Of a DNA stretch of 64,000 nucleotides, positions 29,403 through 38,115 are shown piece after piece. Source of the stretch: Flavobacteriales bacterium (GTDB lineage Bacteria; Bacteroidota; Bacteroidia; Flavobacteriales_F; PHOS-HE28). Position numbers and translations under genes: made by a program. Every line of letters begins with the position of its first letter. Position 1 is the stretch's first letter. The stretch covers positions 59,833 through 123,832 of the forward strand of contig JACJZH010000012.1 of the NCBI GenBank assembly GCA_020635695.1, given 5' to 3'. The notes beneath the pieces were generated by a model. That model was not told the origin of the DNA. It saw nothing but the letters and a program-made list of their open reading frames with translations, and did not search any database.

Positions 29403-29672
29403 TCACTTGCGGAGGCCCAGCTTCTGGATGATGGCGCGGTAACGCTCAATGTCGTTCTTCTTCAGGTAGTTCAGCAGCCGCTTGCGCTTGCCCACCATGC
29501 TCATCAGCGCCGTCTCCGTCGTGTGGTCCTTCTTGTTGCGCTTCAGGTGCTCGGTCAGGTGTTCGATGCGCCGGGTGAACAGGGCCACCTGGCTCTCGGG
29601 GCTGCCCGAGTTCGTGGCACTGCCTCCGTGCTCCTTGAAGATCTCCACCTTGTTCTCCTTGGTCAGGTACAT
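29403..29672 (-). CDS. rpsO: 30S ribosomal protein S15
   Basis: Primary 16S rRNA-binding protein of the small subunit platform; 89 residues from ATG 29672 (MYLTKENK), the canonical length. It shows GSPESQVALFTRRIEHLTEH and the conserved HTTETALMSMVGKRKRLLNYL segment. The upstream extension to 29702 is excluded because it crosses the promoter box. First gene of rpsO-pnp. Confidence 0.98.
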   Translation of the reverse strand: MYLTKENKVEIFKEHGGSATNSGSPESQVALFTRRIEHLTEHLKRNKKDHTTETALMSMVGKRKRLLNYLKKNDIERYRAIIQKLGLRK

Positions 29673-29699
29673 GGGATGTCCCTTTTTCTGAACAGGCGG

Positions 29700-29707
29700 C
29701 AAAGATA
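29700..29707 (-). promoter_or_regulatory. Predicted -7 box for rpsO
   Basis: TATCTTTG followed by C on the minus strand, an exact TAnnTTTG match. It gives a leader of roughly 25 bases before the rpsO ATG. Confidence 0.5.
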
Positions 29708-29730
29708 GGAACTTCCCGGATACGTGCAGC

Positions 29731-30576
29731 TTATTCCTGCAACATTCTCAGGATGTGTCCGAGCCTGGTCTTCAGTTGCTTACGCTCCACGATCAGGTCC
29801 AGGAAGCCGTGCTCCAGCACGAACTCGCTGGTCTGGAAGCCCTCGGGCAGGTCCTTGCCGATGGTCTCCCGCACCACCCGGGGACCTGCGAACCCGATCA
29901 GCGCCCCGGGCTCGGCGATGTTCATGTCGCCCAGCATGGCGAAGCTGGCCGTGACCCCTCCGGTGGTGGGGTCCGTGAGCAGGCTGATGTACGGGAGCTT
30001 CTTCCGGGCCAGCAGGCTCAGCTTGGCGCTGGTCTTGGCCATCTGCATCAGGCTGAAGCCGGCCTCCATCATCCGGGCGCCACCGCTCTTGCTGATGATG
30101 ATGACCGGGCACTTGCGCTTGATGGCCCGGTCCACCGCCAGGGCGATCTTCTCGCCCACCACGCTGCCCATGCTGCCGCCGATGAAGCGGAAATCCATGC
30201 AGGCGATCACCACGTCCCTGCCTTCCAGCCTGCCGTAGGCCGCCCGGATGGCATCGTTGAGACCGGTCTTCGCACGGCTGTCGGTCAGCCGGTCGGTGTA
30301 CTTCTTCGTGTCCTGGAAGTGCAGCGGATCACCGGCGATCAGGTCCTCCCCGATCTCGGTGTGCTTGTGGTCGTCGAAGAGCAGCGCGAAGTATTCGGCG
30401 CTCCCGATCTTCTCATGATACCCGCAATTGGCGCAGACCCAGAAGCTGTTCTCGTGGTCCTCGGAGGTCATCACCTCCTTGCAGCTCGGGCACTTGTACC
30501 AGAGACCTTCCGGGGTCTCCTTCTTCTCCTCGGTGGCCGTGGTGATGCCCTCCTTCACCCGTGTGAACCAACCCAT
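29731..30576 (-). CDS. accD: Acetyl-CoA carboxylase carboxyltransferase subunit beta
   Basis: Beta half of the carboxyltransferase that transfers CO2 from biotin to acetyl-CoA in fatty acid synthesis; 281 residues. The N-terminal zinc ribbon has CPSC and CANC pairs (about residues 29-51). The crotonase-like carboxyltransferase core has MGSVVGEKI, SGGARMMEA, and TTGGVTASFAMLGD. The partner accA is not in the window. It is the only gene in the gap between fbaB and rpsO and seems to be transcribed alone. Confidence 0.97.
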   Translation of the reverse strand: MGWFTRVKEGITTATEEKKETPEGLWYKCPSCKEVMTSEDHENSFWVCANCGYHEKIGSAEYFALLFDDHKHTEIGEDLIAGDPLHFQDTKKYTDRLTDSRAKTGLNDAIRAAYGRLEGRDVVIACMDFRFIGGSMGSVVGEKIALAVDRAIKRKCPVIIISKSGGARMMEAGFSLMQMAKTSAKLSLLARKKLPYISLLTDPTTGGVTASFAMLGDMNIAEPGALIGFAGPRVVRETIGKDLPEGFQTSEFVLEHGFLDLIVERKQLKTRLGHILRMLQE

Positions 30577-30646
30577 GGTCGAACGTTCTTGGTGCTAAGG
30601 TACCAGCAAGGGGCCGGAAGCCGATGTGAAAGGTGTCAGCGTGCCC

Positions 30647-31717
30647 TCAGGCCACGGTGATGGCCGGGTCCAGGTACACGTCCTGAATGGCGTTCAGCAG
30701 CTCCACACCCTCCTTCAGGGGGCGCTGGAAGGCCTTGCGGCCGCTGATCAGGCCCTGCCCGCCGGCCCGCTTGTTGATCACGGCGGTACGAACGGCCTCG
30801 GCCATGTCGGAGGCCCCGCTGGAGGCCCCGCCCGAGTTGATCAGGCCGCGCCGGCCCATGTAGCAGTTGGCCACCTGGTAGCGGCACAGGTCGATCGGAT
30901 GGTCCGTGGAAAGGTCGCTGTAGACCTTTTTGTGCGTCTTCCCGTAGCCCTTCAGCGCGTTGTAGCCACCGTTCACCTCGGGGAGCTTCTGCTTGATGAT
31001 GTCCGCGTTGATCGTGACCCCCAGGTGGTTGGCCTGCGCGGTGAGGTCGGCGGCGGTGTGGTAGTCGACACCGTCCACCTTGAAACCGGAACTGCGCAGG
31101 TAGCACCACAGGATGGTGGCCATGCCAAGCTCGTGGGCACGCTCGAAGGCCTCGGCGATCTCCACGATCTGACGCGAGCTCTCCGGGCTGCCGAAGTAGA
31201 TGGTGGCGCCCACGGCCGTGGCACCCAGTTCCCAGGCCTGATCCACGCTGCCGAAGAGCACCTGGTCGAACTTGTTCGGGTGGGTGAGCAGCTCGTTGTG
31301 GTTGATCTTGACGATGAAGGGGATCCGGTGGGCGTACTTCCGGCTGCAGCTGGAAAGCACGCCGAAGGTGGAGGCCACCGCATTGCAGCCACCCTCCATG
31401 GCCAGTTCCACGATGCGCTCCGGGTCGAAATAGGCCGGCTCCGGGGCGAAGCTGGCACCGGCCGAGTGCTCGATGCCCTGGTCCACCGGCAGGATGCTCA
31501 TGTACCCCGTGTTGGCCAGCCGCCCATGGCCGTACAGGGCCTGCAGGCTGCGCAGCACCTGGGGCGAACGGTCCGAGCCGCCGAAGCAGCGGTCCACGAA
31601 GTCGGGGCCGGGCAATTGGATCTGGTCCTTGGACACCGTGCCACAGGAATGGTCCAACAGGTTGGCCGCATCATCGCCCAGCAGGGCCTCGATGGTTCCG
31701 GAGGTCTTCGTCGTCAT
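30647..31717 (-). CDS. fbaB: Class I fructose-bisphosphate aldolase (DhnA/FbaB family)
   Basis: Cleaves fructose 1,6-bisphosphate by a Schiff-base mechanism; 356 residues from ATG 31717 (MTTKTSG). The sequence has LPVDQGIEHSAGASF near the N-terminus, PFIVKINHNE, GATAVGATIYFGS, ATILWCYLRSSGFK, and INSGGASSGASD near the C-terminus. These match the bacterial/archaeal DhnA-type class I family, not the zinc-dependent class II. It complements pfkA in the same window. Confidence 0.93.
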   Translation of the reverse strand: MTTKTSGTIEALLGDDAANLLDHSCGTVSKDQIQLPGPDFVDRCFGGSDRSPQVLRSLQALYGHGRLANTGYMSILPVDQGIEHSAGASFAPEPAYFDPERIVELAMEGGCNAVASTFGVLSSCSRKYAHRIPFIVKINHNELLTHPNKFDQVLFGSVDQAWELGATAVGATIYFGSPESSRQIVEIAEAFERAHELGMATILWCYLRSSGFKVDGVDYHTAADLTAQANHLGVTINADIIKQKLPEVNGGYNALKGYGKTHKKVYSDLSTDHPIDLCRYQVANCYMGRRGLINSGGASSGASDMAEAVRTAVINKRAGGQGLISGRKAFQRPLKEGVELLNAIQDVYLDPAITVA

Positions 31718-31738
31718 GAGCGCGTTCTCGATGGGCGG

Positions 31739-31746
31739 CAAAACTA
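31739..31746 (-). promoter_or_regulatory. Predicted -7 box for fbaB
   Basis: TAGTTTTG followed by C on the minus strand, an exact TAnnTTTG match, 21 bases before the fbaB ATG at 31717. Confidence 0.5.
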
Positions 31747-31781
31747 AACAATGTGCCTGCGCCTGTACAGCTAGTGCTTCA

Positions 31782-34337
31782 TCAGAAGGGGTATCCGATG
31801 CCCAGGTTCAGGTTCAGGCCGGGCTTGTAGGTGGTGGGTGAGCCGTTCAGTTCGCTGACGGTCTGTTCATAACGGTCCTTCGGCTGGAAGATCCAGCGTT
31901 CGCCGGGCGTGAGGGAGGGGTCCTTGGTCTGGAGCCCCAGGTCGAACCGGACCAGGAAGAAGTCAAAGTTGAGACGCAGGCCGACTCCCGTGCCAATGGC
32001 CAGTTCGCTCAGGAAATCCGCATCGAACCCGCTCCCGGGGCGTTGAGGCTCTTCCTCGAGGTACCAGATGTTCCCCAGGTCAACGAACAGCGCTCCCTCC
32101 AGGTATCCGATCAGGTCGAACCGGTACTCGATGTTCCCCTCGATCCGCACCTCACCGATCCTGTCGAAGGCCACCAAGGGGGCGCTGTTGGAGCCGGGGC
32201 CCACCGTACGGGCGCGCCAGGCGCGCAGGCCGTTCGCCCCCCCCACGAAGAAGCTGCTCTCGAAGGGAAGCACGTTGAGGTTGGTGAGCGGGATGCCCAC
32301 TCCGGCCGCCACTCGGGCCACCAGGTTGCTGTGCGCACCCAACACCCGGTAGTGACGAAGGTCGTTGTCGAACTTCAGGAAGTGCGCGTACCGGACCCCG
32401 GTCAGCGTGTAGAAGGAACTGCCCGTCGTGTCGGTGCTCAGCGGAGCGTCCACCAGCCGGTCGATCGCGTACAGGGTGTTGCCCGCCGGCTCGAAGGAGA
32501 AGCGATAGAACCAGTTGTGCCGGCGGGGTTCCTCCGCGTTCCTGGTGTTGATGGTGTACTGCAGCCGGGCGCCCACGATCAGGTGGTCGGTGTAGCTGTC
32601 GGTGAGCACGGGGTCGTTCGCCTGACGGAGGTAGTCGTCGAACTCAGGGGAGAGCCTGGGGATCCGGATCACGTTCCACTCCAAGGGGTAGACCCCCCAG
32701 GTCTTGGTGGGGCTCTCATGCCACTCGTAGCCGAAGGAGAAGCGGGCCAGGTTCCGGGTGTAGTCGGGCCGTCGCTGGTAGTTGTAGAGGATGTGGAACA
32801 CCGAACGCGGGTCGGCGCTCCGCGAGAACTTGTCCCTGCTGATGGGTATGAGGAACTGCGGGAACGTGAGCGTGACCTCGGGACCGATCTCCAGGGTGTT
32901 GAACAGCCCGTCGCGGCCAACGTCGGTCACTCCGTCATCGGCCACGTTCGAGCCTCCGCCGGTCAGGCTCTGCTGGGCCTCGAAGCCCAGGATCATGGAG
33001 GTCTGGATGGAGCCCAGTGAGCGGAAGAGGTTCTTGTGCCGATGGTTCAGGCTCAGCTGGGTGCCCAGAAAACCACCCCGGTTGGTGCCGTACAGTTCCA
33101 CACTGACGCTCTGCGTACGTGCCGGTATCAGGCGCACCTTCGCGTTCACCTGGTCCGGCCTCCGTACCTGTGCGCTGTCGAAGGCGATATCGACCCGGTC
33201 GAAGGCCCTCAGTGCCGTCAGCCTGCGGTAGGTGCGGTCCACGTGGCTTTGCTGATAGCGCGCATCGGGCCTCAGGAACATGGAGCCCAGCAAGGCCTGG
33301 GGCTTTACCGGAACGCGGTCCTGGTACAGGAAGCGGTACCCTTCCAGTTGTATGGTGTCCGGCGGTATCGTGCTTTTTCCGCGCTGACGGGGTCTGAGGT
33401 CCACCTCCACATCGGCCACCTGGTAGATCGTGCCTTCCGGGGTACCGGTCAGGTTCTTCCTGCGGGGTGGGCCGGGGCGCTCCACGCGCACCACCAGGTC
33501 CACCTCCCGGTCGCCTGCGCTGGTATCGGCATCGAACTGCACCAGGTCACGGGTGAAGTGCAGGTAGCCCAATTCCCGGAGCCGGTTGGTGATCCGGGTG
33601 CGCTCGCGGTCCAGCACGTCCGCATCGAACCGGTCGCCCTCCATGACCAACCTGTCCGGCCAGGCCTCACGGAGGTAACCGCGGATCGTCGGGTCGTCCG
33701 TGCGGAGGGAAATGGTGCAGTAGGAATACGCTCTGCCCGGCTCCACCGAATAGATGACCCGGGCCTTCGGTTTGTGGTAGGGCCGGCCATTGGGGCGGGC
33801 GAAGGAGATGGAATCGGTGACCTCCCCATTGAAATGGCCCTCCTTCTGAAGATAGAGACGCATCTGGTCGCTCGATCGCCGGGTCAGGGAACTGTCCAGG
33901 AGCACCGGGGGTTCTCCCACCACTTCGCGCAGCCATTCCGCGGTGGTCCGGGAATAGGGCTTGGGCGCCTTTCCCCGCGCGGCACGGCGCTCGTTCTTCC
34001 GATCCCGTGCGGCATCCTTTCGTGCACGGGCCTCCGCGATCTTGTCGGGGTCCGGCCAGTTGTACATCGACAGGTAGAAGCGCGCCCCCAGGATCTTCTC
34101 GTTCGGCTGCTGTTTGATGATCTCGTCCAGCTCCGACCGGGACACGCCCTTGCCTTCCACCTCCACCACGTTGTCCACCAGCAGTCGTTCACCCGCTGGA
34201 ACGCGGCGCGTGGAACTGCACCCCCACAAGGCGGTGGCAGCGGTCAGACCCAGGAGGATATGGCGGAAGACGCGCAGAGAACGCGGGTGGTCCGCTATTT
34301 TGTCGGCCCGGTCAAATATACCGGGCGCCCCAACCAT
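31782..34337 (-). CDS. tamL: TamL-type BamA/TamA-family outer-membrane assembly lipoprotein
   Basis: Outer-membrane protein of the Omp85 superfamily, about 830-851 residues. A lipobox (TALWGC) makes it a lipoprotein, the feature that separates Bacteroidota TamL from TamA. POTRA-like repeats fill the first half (YSVEPGRAYSY, LRELGYLHF, TYRRLTALRAFDRVDI). The C-terminal half is the surface-antigen barrel with SSFFVGGANGLRAWRARTVG, containing the conserved lid-lock-type motif, and ends in a terminal Phe. The only standard start near the lipobox is ATG 34337, inside a CATG palindrome shared with the divergent gene. A CTG at 34277 would give a perfect 20-residue lipoprotein signal (LRVFRHILLGLTAATALWGC). 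A tamB partner is not adjacent; fbaB follows instead. Confidence 0.9.
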   Translation of the reverse strand: MVGAPGIFDRADKIADHPRSLRVFRHILLGLTAATALWGCSSTRRVPAGERLLVDNVVEVEGKGVSRSELDEIIKQQPNEKILGARFYLSMYNWPDPDKIAEARARKDAARDRKNERRAARGKAPKPYSRTTAEWLREVVGEPPVLLDSSLTRRSSDQMRLYLQKEGHFNGEVTDSISFARPNGRPYHKPKARVIYSVEPGRAYSYCTISLRTDDPTIRGYLREAWPDRLVMEGDRFDADVLDRERTRITNRLRELGYLHFTRDLVQFDADTSAGDREVDLVVRVERPGPPRRKNLTGTPEGTIYQVADVEVDLRPRQRGKSTIPPDTIQLEGYRFLYQDRVPVKPQALLGSMFLRPDARYQQSHVDRTYRRLTALRAFDRVDIAFDSAQVRRPDQVNAKVRLIPARTQSVSVELYGTNRGGFLGTQLSLNHRHKNLFRSLGSIQTSMILGFEAQQSLTGGGSNVADDGVTDVGRDGLFNTLEIGPEVTLTFPQFLIPISRDKFSRSADPRSVFHILYNYQRRPDYTRNLARFSFGYEWHESPTKTWGVYPLEWNVIRIPRLSPEFDDYLRQANDPVLTDSYTDHLIVGARLQYTINTRNAEEPRRHNWFYRFSFEPAGNTLYAIDRLVDAPLSTDTTGSSFYTLTGVRYAHFLKFDNDLRHYRVLGAHSNLVARVAAGVGIPLTNLNVLPFESSFFVGGANGLRAWRARTVGPGSNSAPLVAFDRIGEVRIEGNIEYRFDLIGYLEGALFVDLGNIWYLEEEPQRPGSGFDADFLSELAIGTGVGLRLNFDFFLVRFDLGLQTKDPSLTPGERWIFQPKDRYEQTVSELNGSPTTYKPGLNLNLGIGYPF
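34296..34320. promoter_or_regulatory. Interleaved bidirectional promoter candidate (tamL / RNA methyltransferase)
   Basis: The plus strand has TATTTTG at 34296-34302 and the minus strand has TATATTTG at 34313-34320. Each would place its transcription start near 34307, back to back. If the minus box is used, the tamL start must lie downstream of the ATG at 34337. Confidence 0.4.
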
Positions 34338-35079
34338 GATCGGACCTTCCCTCGTCCGTTCGCTCCACCACAAGAAGTACCGCGACCGCGAAGGACTTTT
34401 TCTGGTCCAGGGGCGGAAGCTGGTGGAGGAACTGCTGGCATCGGGCTGGCCGGTCCGTGGGATGATGGCCACCGAGGAGGCCGTTGCCGGCCTGGAGGTG
34501 GCCGGACTGCCGCTCCAGGTGCTGCCCGCCGCTGAATTGAAACGCCTGGGCACCCTGGTCACCGGGAATGAGCTGGTGGCCGTGGTGGAAAGACCGGACG
34601 AGGCACCCGGTGGTGCCCCGGTAGCAGGAGAGCTGGTGCTCGCCCTGGACGGGGTGTCCGATCCCGGCAACATGGGCACCCTGCTGCGCATCGCGGACTG
34701 GTTCGGGGTGCGGCGGGTGGTGTGCGGGGCGGGGTGTGTGGAGGTCTGGAACCCGAAGTGCGTGCAGGCCACCATGGGCTCGTTGTTCCGGGTGCGCGTG
34801 GAGCAGGCTTCGTTGCCCGGGCTCCTTCAGGAATGGTCAACGGCCGGGACCATGGTCTACCTGGCAGACATGTCGGGGACGCCGGTCCATCAGCTGGCCC
34901 TGCGCCGGCCTGCGGTCCTGGTGATGGGCAGCGAGTCGCACGGCCTTTCGGCGGAGGTCCGCTCCGTCCCGGGCACCCGGGTGTCCGTGCCGGGCAGGGG
35001 AGGCGCCGAGTCGCTGAACGTGGCCATGGCGGCCTCGGCGCTCTGCATGGAATTCCTTCGTCAGACCGAGGCGGGGTAG
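34336..35079 (+). CDS. TrmH/SpoU-family RNA 2'-O-ribose methyltransferase
   Basis: SAM-dependent methyltransferase acting on rRNA or tRNA ribose; 247 residues. The N-terminal substrate-binding part has SLHHKKYRDREGLFLVQGRK. The SPOUT domain has ALDGVSDPGNMGTLLRIADWFG (motif 1), VLVMGSESHGLS (motif 2) and VPGRGGAESLNVAMAASALC (motif 3, trefoil knot). The start at ATG 34336 overlaps the possible tamL start on the other strand. The 3' end overlaps the convergent FAD gene by 19 bases. The target nucleotide cannot be told from sequence. Confidence 0.95.
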   Translation: MIGPSLVRSLHHKKYRDREGLFLVQGRKLVEELLASGWPVRGMMATEEAVAGLEVAGLPLQVLPAAELKRLGTLVTGNELVAVVERPDEAPGGAPVAGELVLALDGVSDPGNMGTLLRIADWFGVRRVVCGAGCVEVWNPKCVQATMGSLFRVRVEQASLPGLLQEWSTAGTMVYLADMSGTPVHQLALRRPAVLVMGSESHGLSAEVRSVPGTRVSVPGRGGAESLNVAMAASALCMEFLRQTEAG

Positions 35080-36614
35080 CGCAGGGCGATCCGATCGGCC
35101 ACCCGCTCGCCGTCCATCGCGGCGCTCACGATCCCTCCTGCGTATCCCGCACCCTCGCCGCAAGGGTAAAGGCCCTTCACCTGCACGTGTTCCAGCGTAT
35201 CAGGGTCTCGCGGGATCCGCACCGGGCTTGAAGTGCGCGATTCGACCGCCACCACCACGGCTTCGTTGGTGCGGTAACCCCGCATCTTGTCCCCGAAGGC
35301 CTTCAGCCCCTGGCGCAGCCGCAGGGCAACGTCTTCCGGAAGCAGCTCGTCCACGCGCCAGGGCACGATGCCGGGTGGATAACTGCAATCCGGCAGGTCC
35401 ACCGATGCCCGGCTTTGGATGAAGTCCTCCAACCGCTGGGCCGGAGCGCTCTGCCGCTCCCCACCGGCCTTCCAGGCGGCATGTTCCACGCCACGCTGGT
35501 AGTCGACGCCGCCCAGCGGGTCGCGCACATCCGACGGGGTGCGCACCTCGGTCACGATGCCGGAGTTGGCGAAGGGGTTGTTGCGCTTGCTGGGGCTCCA
35601 GCCGTTGGTCACCACTTCGTCCGGTGCCGTGGCGCAGGGGGCTATGATGCCGCCGGGGCACATGCAGAAGGAATAGACGCCCAGACCGCGCACCTGCTGC
35701 ACGGCGTTGTAGCTGGCCGGCGGCAGGTTCGGGTCGCGCACGTCGCAGTGGTACCGGATGCGGTCGATGATGGCCTGCGGATGCTCCACCCGCACGCCCA
35801 GGGCGAAGTCCTTGCGCTCCACCAGCAGGCCTTTGGCCACCAACAGCCGGAAGATGTCCCGGGCCGAATGGCCGGTGGCCAGCACCACGGTGTCGCTCAG
35901 CAATTCGTCGCCGTCGGCCGTCCGGACACCACGGATCGCACCGTTCGCGATCAGCAGGTCGGTGACCCGCTGCCCGAAGCGCACTTCGCCGCCGGCAGAC
36001 CGGATGGCCTCGCGCATGGCGGTGATGATGCCTGGCAGTTTGTTGGTGCCGATGTGGGGGTGGGCGTCGACCAGGATGTCCGGTGAGGCGCCGTAGGCCA
36101 CGAAGGTGTTCAGCACGCCCTCGATGTTGCCCCGTTTATGGCTCCGGGTGTAGAGCTTGCCGTCCGAGTAGGTGCCGGCACCCCCTTCGCCGAAGCAGTA
36201 GTTCGAGTCGGGGTCCACCAGGTGTTCCCGGTTGATCGCGGCCAGGTCCCTGCGTCGGGCGCGTACGTCCTTGCCACGTTCCAGCACCACCGGTCGCAGG
36301 CCGTGCCGGATGCAGCGAAGTGCGGCGAACAGCCCCGCAGGACCACAGCCCACGATGGCCACCACCGGGGCCTTGCTCACGTCCGGAAGCTCCGGGGGGG
36401 CGGGCGGCGCGTCCTCCAGGGGGTGCGAGGTGCTCAGTTCCACCCGCAGGCGGACCAGCGGCGTCTTCTTCCGGGCATCGATGGACCGCCTCAGCACCCG
36501 GCAGCCGAGCACCTGATCCAAGGCCAGTCCCGCTTCGGAGGCGGCCTCCTCGCGCACCACGTCCGGCCGCACCGCTTCGCCGGGGGACAGCGCGATGTCC
36601 ACCACCCGTTCCAT
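35061..36614 (-). CDS. FAD-dependent NAD(P)-type dehydrogenase (COG2509-like)
   Basis: A 517-residue flavoprotein of unknown substrate. After an N-terminal segment of about 80 residues with an alpha-beta pattern comes the Rossmann motif VAIVGCGPAGLFAAL, with E at the end of the second strand (VVLERGK). NYCFGEGGAGTYSDGKLYTR and the C-terminal YPCGEGAGYAGGIVSAAMDG complete the FAD site. The CMCPGG segment and overall layout match the uncharacterised family often labelled NAD(FAD)-utilising dehydrogenase. It is the last gene after aspC-hldE-menG-porT, starting 6 bases after the porT stop, and is probably co-transcribed. Confidence 0.88.
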   Translation of the reverse strand: MERVVDIALSPGEAVRPDVVREEAASEAGLALDQVLGCRVLRRSIDARKKTPLVRLRVELSTSHPLEDAPPAPPELPDVSKAPVVAIVGCGPAGLFAALRCIRHGLRPVVLERGKDVRARRRDLAAINREHLVDPDSNYCFGEGGAGTYSDGKLYTRSHKRGNIEGVLNTFVAYGASPDILVDAHPHIGTNKLPGIITAMREAIRSAGGEVRFGQRVTDLLIANGAIRGVRTADGDELLSDTVVLATGHSARDIFRLLVAKGLLVERKDFALGVRVEHPQAIIDRIRYHCDVRDPNLPPASYNAVQQVRGLGVYSFCMCPGGIIAPCATAPDEVVTNGWSPSKRNNPFANSGIVTEVRTPSDVRDPLGGVDYQRGVEHAAWKAGGERQSAPAQRLEDFIQSRASVDLPDCSYPPGIVPWRVDELLPEDVALRLRQGLKAFGDKMRGYRTNEAVVVAVESRTSSPVRIPRDPDTLEHVQVKGLYPCGEGAGYAGGIVSAAMDGERVADRIALRYPASV

Positions 36615-36620
36615 GCGGGA

Positions 36621-37352
36621 TCAGCCCTCGAAGGTGAAGGTGAGCACCCAGACCTTGCTGCGCAGGCTCTCCAGCGGTGCGCTGAAGCGGGTGTCGTCGT
36701 CGATCAGCAGGTTGGGGATGCCGTAGGAGAACTTCAGTTCCACGCCGAACTTGAAGTAGGGCAGGAACATGTCGAACCCGCCACCGGCCTCCACCGAATA
36801 GTCGTACTTGTCCAGCTTCACCACGATCTCGTCGTCGATCTGGTTGTTCACGTCCTTCTGGCTGGCCATGTCGATGCCGAACTTGCCGCCCGCCAGCAGG
36901 TATACCGCCAGGTTGTTGATGCGGTCGCTCCGCAGCTTCATCAGCAGCGGGAATTCCAGGTAGGTGGACTCGATGGCCTTCTCGAAGATGATCAGCGAGC
37001 CGTCCGACTTGCGGAAGGTGTACTTGAGCAGCCGGTCCTGGAACGACAGGCTGGGAATGAACCGCAGGCTCAGGTTGTCGTTCAGGTTCAGCGAGCTCAC
37101 GATGCCCAGGTTGAAGCCGGGCCGCCGGATGTGGTCCACGGCCAGGATCGAGTCGTTCAGCAGACTTCCAGGCTTCAGCTTCACGAAGAGGTCGGAGGAA
37201 TTGTAGGAGAGGAGGAAGCCGAAGTGGAAGCGCCGCAGGTCGAAATTGGGCAGGTTCTCCACCTTCACGCCCACCTGGCCCTGCGCCCGCGCTCCGGAAG
37301 GAGCCAGCAGGCAAACGAGCAGTACGGGAAGGAGCAGCGCGATGCGACGCAT
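36621..37352 (-). CDS. porT: Type IX secretion system protein PorT
   Basis: Membrane beta-barrel protein needed for T9SS export of proteins with C-terminal sorting domains; 243 residues from ATG 37352 (MRRIALLLPVLLVCLL). The mature part has VENLPNFDLRRFHFGFLLSYN, typical of PorT, and alternating barrel strands to the end. A second ATG at 37376 overlaps the menG stop and would add a short, less typical N-terminus. It follows menG(ubiE), an order I recall from other Bacteroidota. It links the cargo genes of this window to their secretion machine. Confidence 0.9.
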   Translation of the reverse strand: MRRIALLLPVLLVCLLAPSGARAQGQVGVKVENLPNFDLRRFHFGFLLSYNSSDLFVKLKPGSLLNDSILAVDHIRRPGFNLGIVSSLNLNDNLSLRFIPSLSFQDRLLKYTFRKSDGSLIIFEKAIESTYLEFPLLMKLRSDRINNLAVYLLAGGKFGIDMASQKDVNNQIDDEIVVKLDKYDYSVEAGGGFDMFLPYFKFGVELKFSYGIPNLLIDDDTRFSAPLESLRSKVWVLTFTFEG

Positions 37353-37368
37353 GGAACGGTGAACGAAA

Positions 37369-38115
37369 TTAGGCATCGATCCGTGCATCGGCCGGACCTT
37401 TCCTGCCGGTGTAGAGCGTGGCGATCCCCCCGGTGAGCGGCCGGGAGCGCACCTCTCCGAGCCCGTTGCGCGCCAGGATCGCCTCGAACGCGGCCCCCTC
37501 GGGGAAGGCGTCCACGCTCTCGGGCAGGTAGGTGTAGGCCCGGTCATCGCGGCTCACCAGCTTCCCCACGGCAGGCATCACGCGGTGGAAGTAGAGCCGG
37601 AACAACTGTTTCATCGGGGCCTTCAAAGGCCTGCTGAACTCGAGCACGAAGAGCCGCCCCCCCGGGCGAAGCACCCGGACCATCTCGGCGATGCCACGTT
37701 CCAGGTCCTCGAAGTTCCGCACACCGAAGGCGACGGTGACCGCGTCGAAATGAGCGTCCGTGAACGGCAGGTCCGCGCTGTCGGCACGCTGCAGGGTCAC
37801 CCGATCGGTGAGCTGTCGCTTCTGCACCTTCTCCCGGCCCAGCTTCAGCATGCCTTCGCTGATGTCCACGCCCACGACCTCCCTGGCCTTGGTGGAGCCG
37901 AGGATGGCCAGGTCGGCGGTCCCGGTGGCCACGTCCAGCAGGCGTTCCACGGGTTCGCGACCGAGCATGCGCACCACCCGTTTCCGCCAGCCCTGGTCGA
38001 TGCCCAGGGAGAACAGTCGGTTCAGCAGGTCGTAGCGCGGGGAGATGGAGTCGAACATCTCCTCCACCTGCTCGCGCTTGGAGCCTTGCCGGTCGGAGTA
38101 GGGGCGTACGGTCAT
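37369..38115 (-). CDS. menG: Demethylmenaquinone methyltransferase
   Basis: SAM-dependent C-methylation, the last step of menaquinone synthesis; 248 residues, UbiE/MenG family. Motifs: MFDSISPRYDLLNRLFSLGID, LLDVATGTADLAI (SAM motif I), ADLPFTDAHFDAVTVAFGVRN, and GRLFVLEFSRP. Bacteroidota normally use menaquinone, so the MenG role is preferred over UbiE. The ATG at 38115 overlaps the hldE stop as ATGA, giving translational coupling. Confidence 0.95.
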   Translation of the reverse strand: MTVRPYSDRQGSKREQVEEMFDSISPRYDLLNRLFSLGIDQGWRKRVVRMLGREPVERLLDVATGTADLAILGSTKAREVVGVDISEGMLKLGREKVQKRQLTDRVTLQRADSADLPFTDAHFDAVTVAFGVRNFEDLERGIAEMVRVLRPGGRLFVLEFSRPLKAPMKQLFRLYFHRVMPAVGKLVSRDDRAYTYLPESVDAFPEGAAFEAILARNGLGEVRSRPLTGGIATLYTGRKGPADARIDA

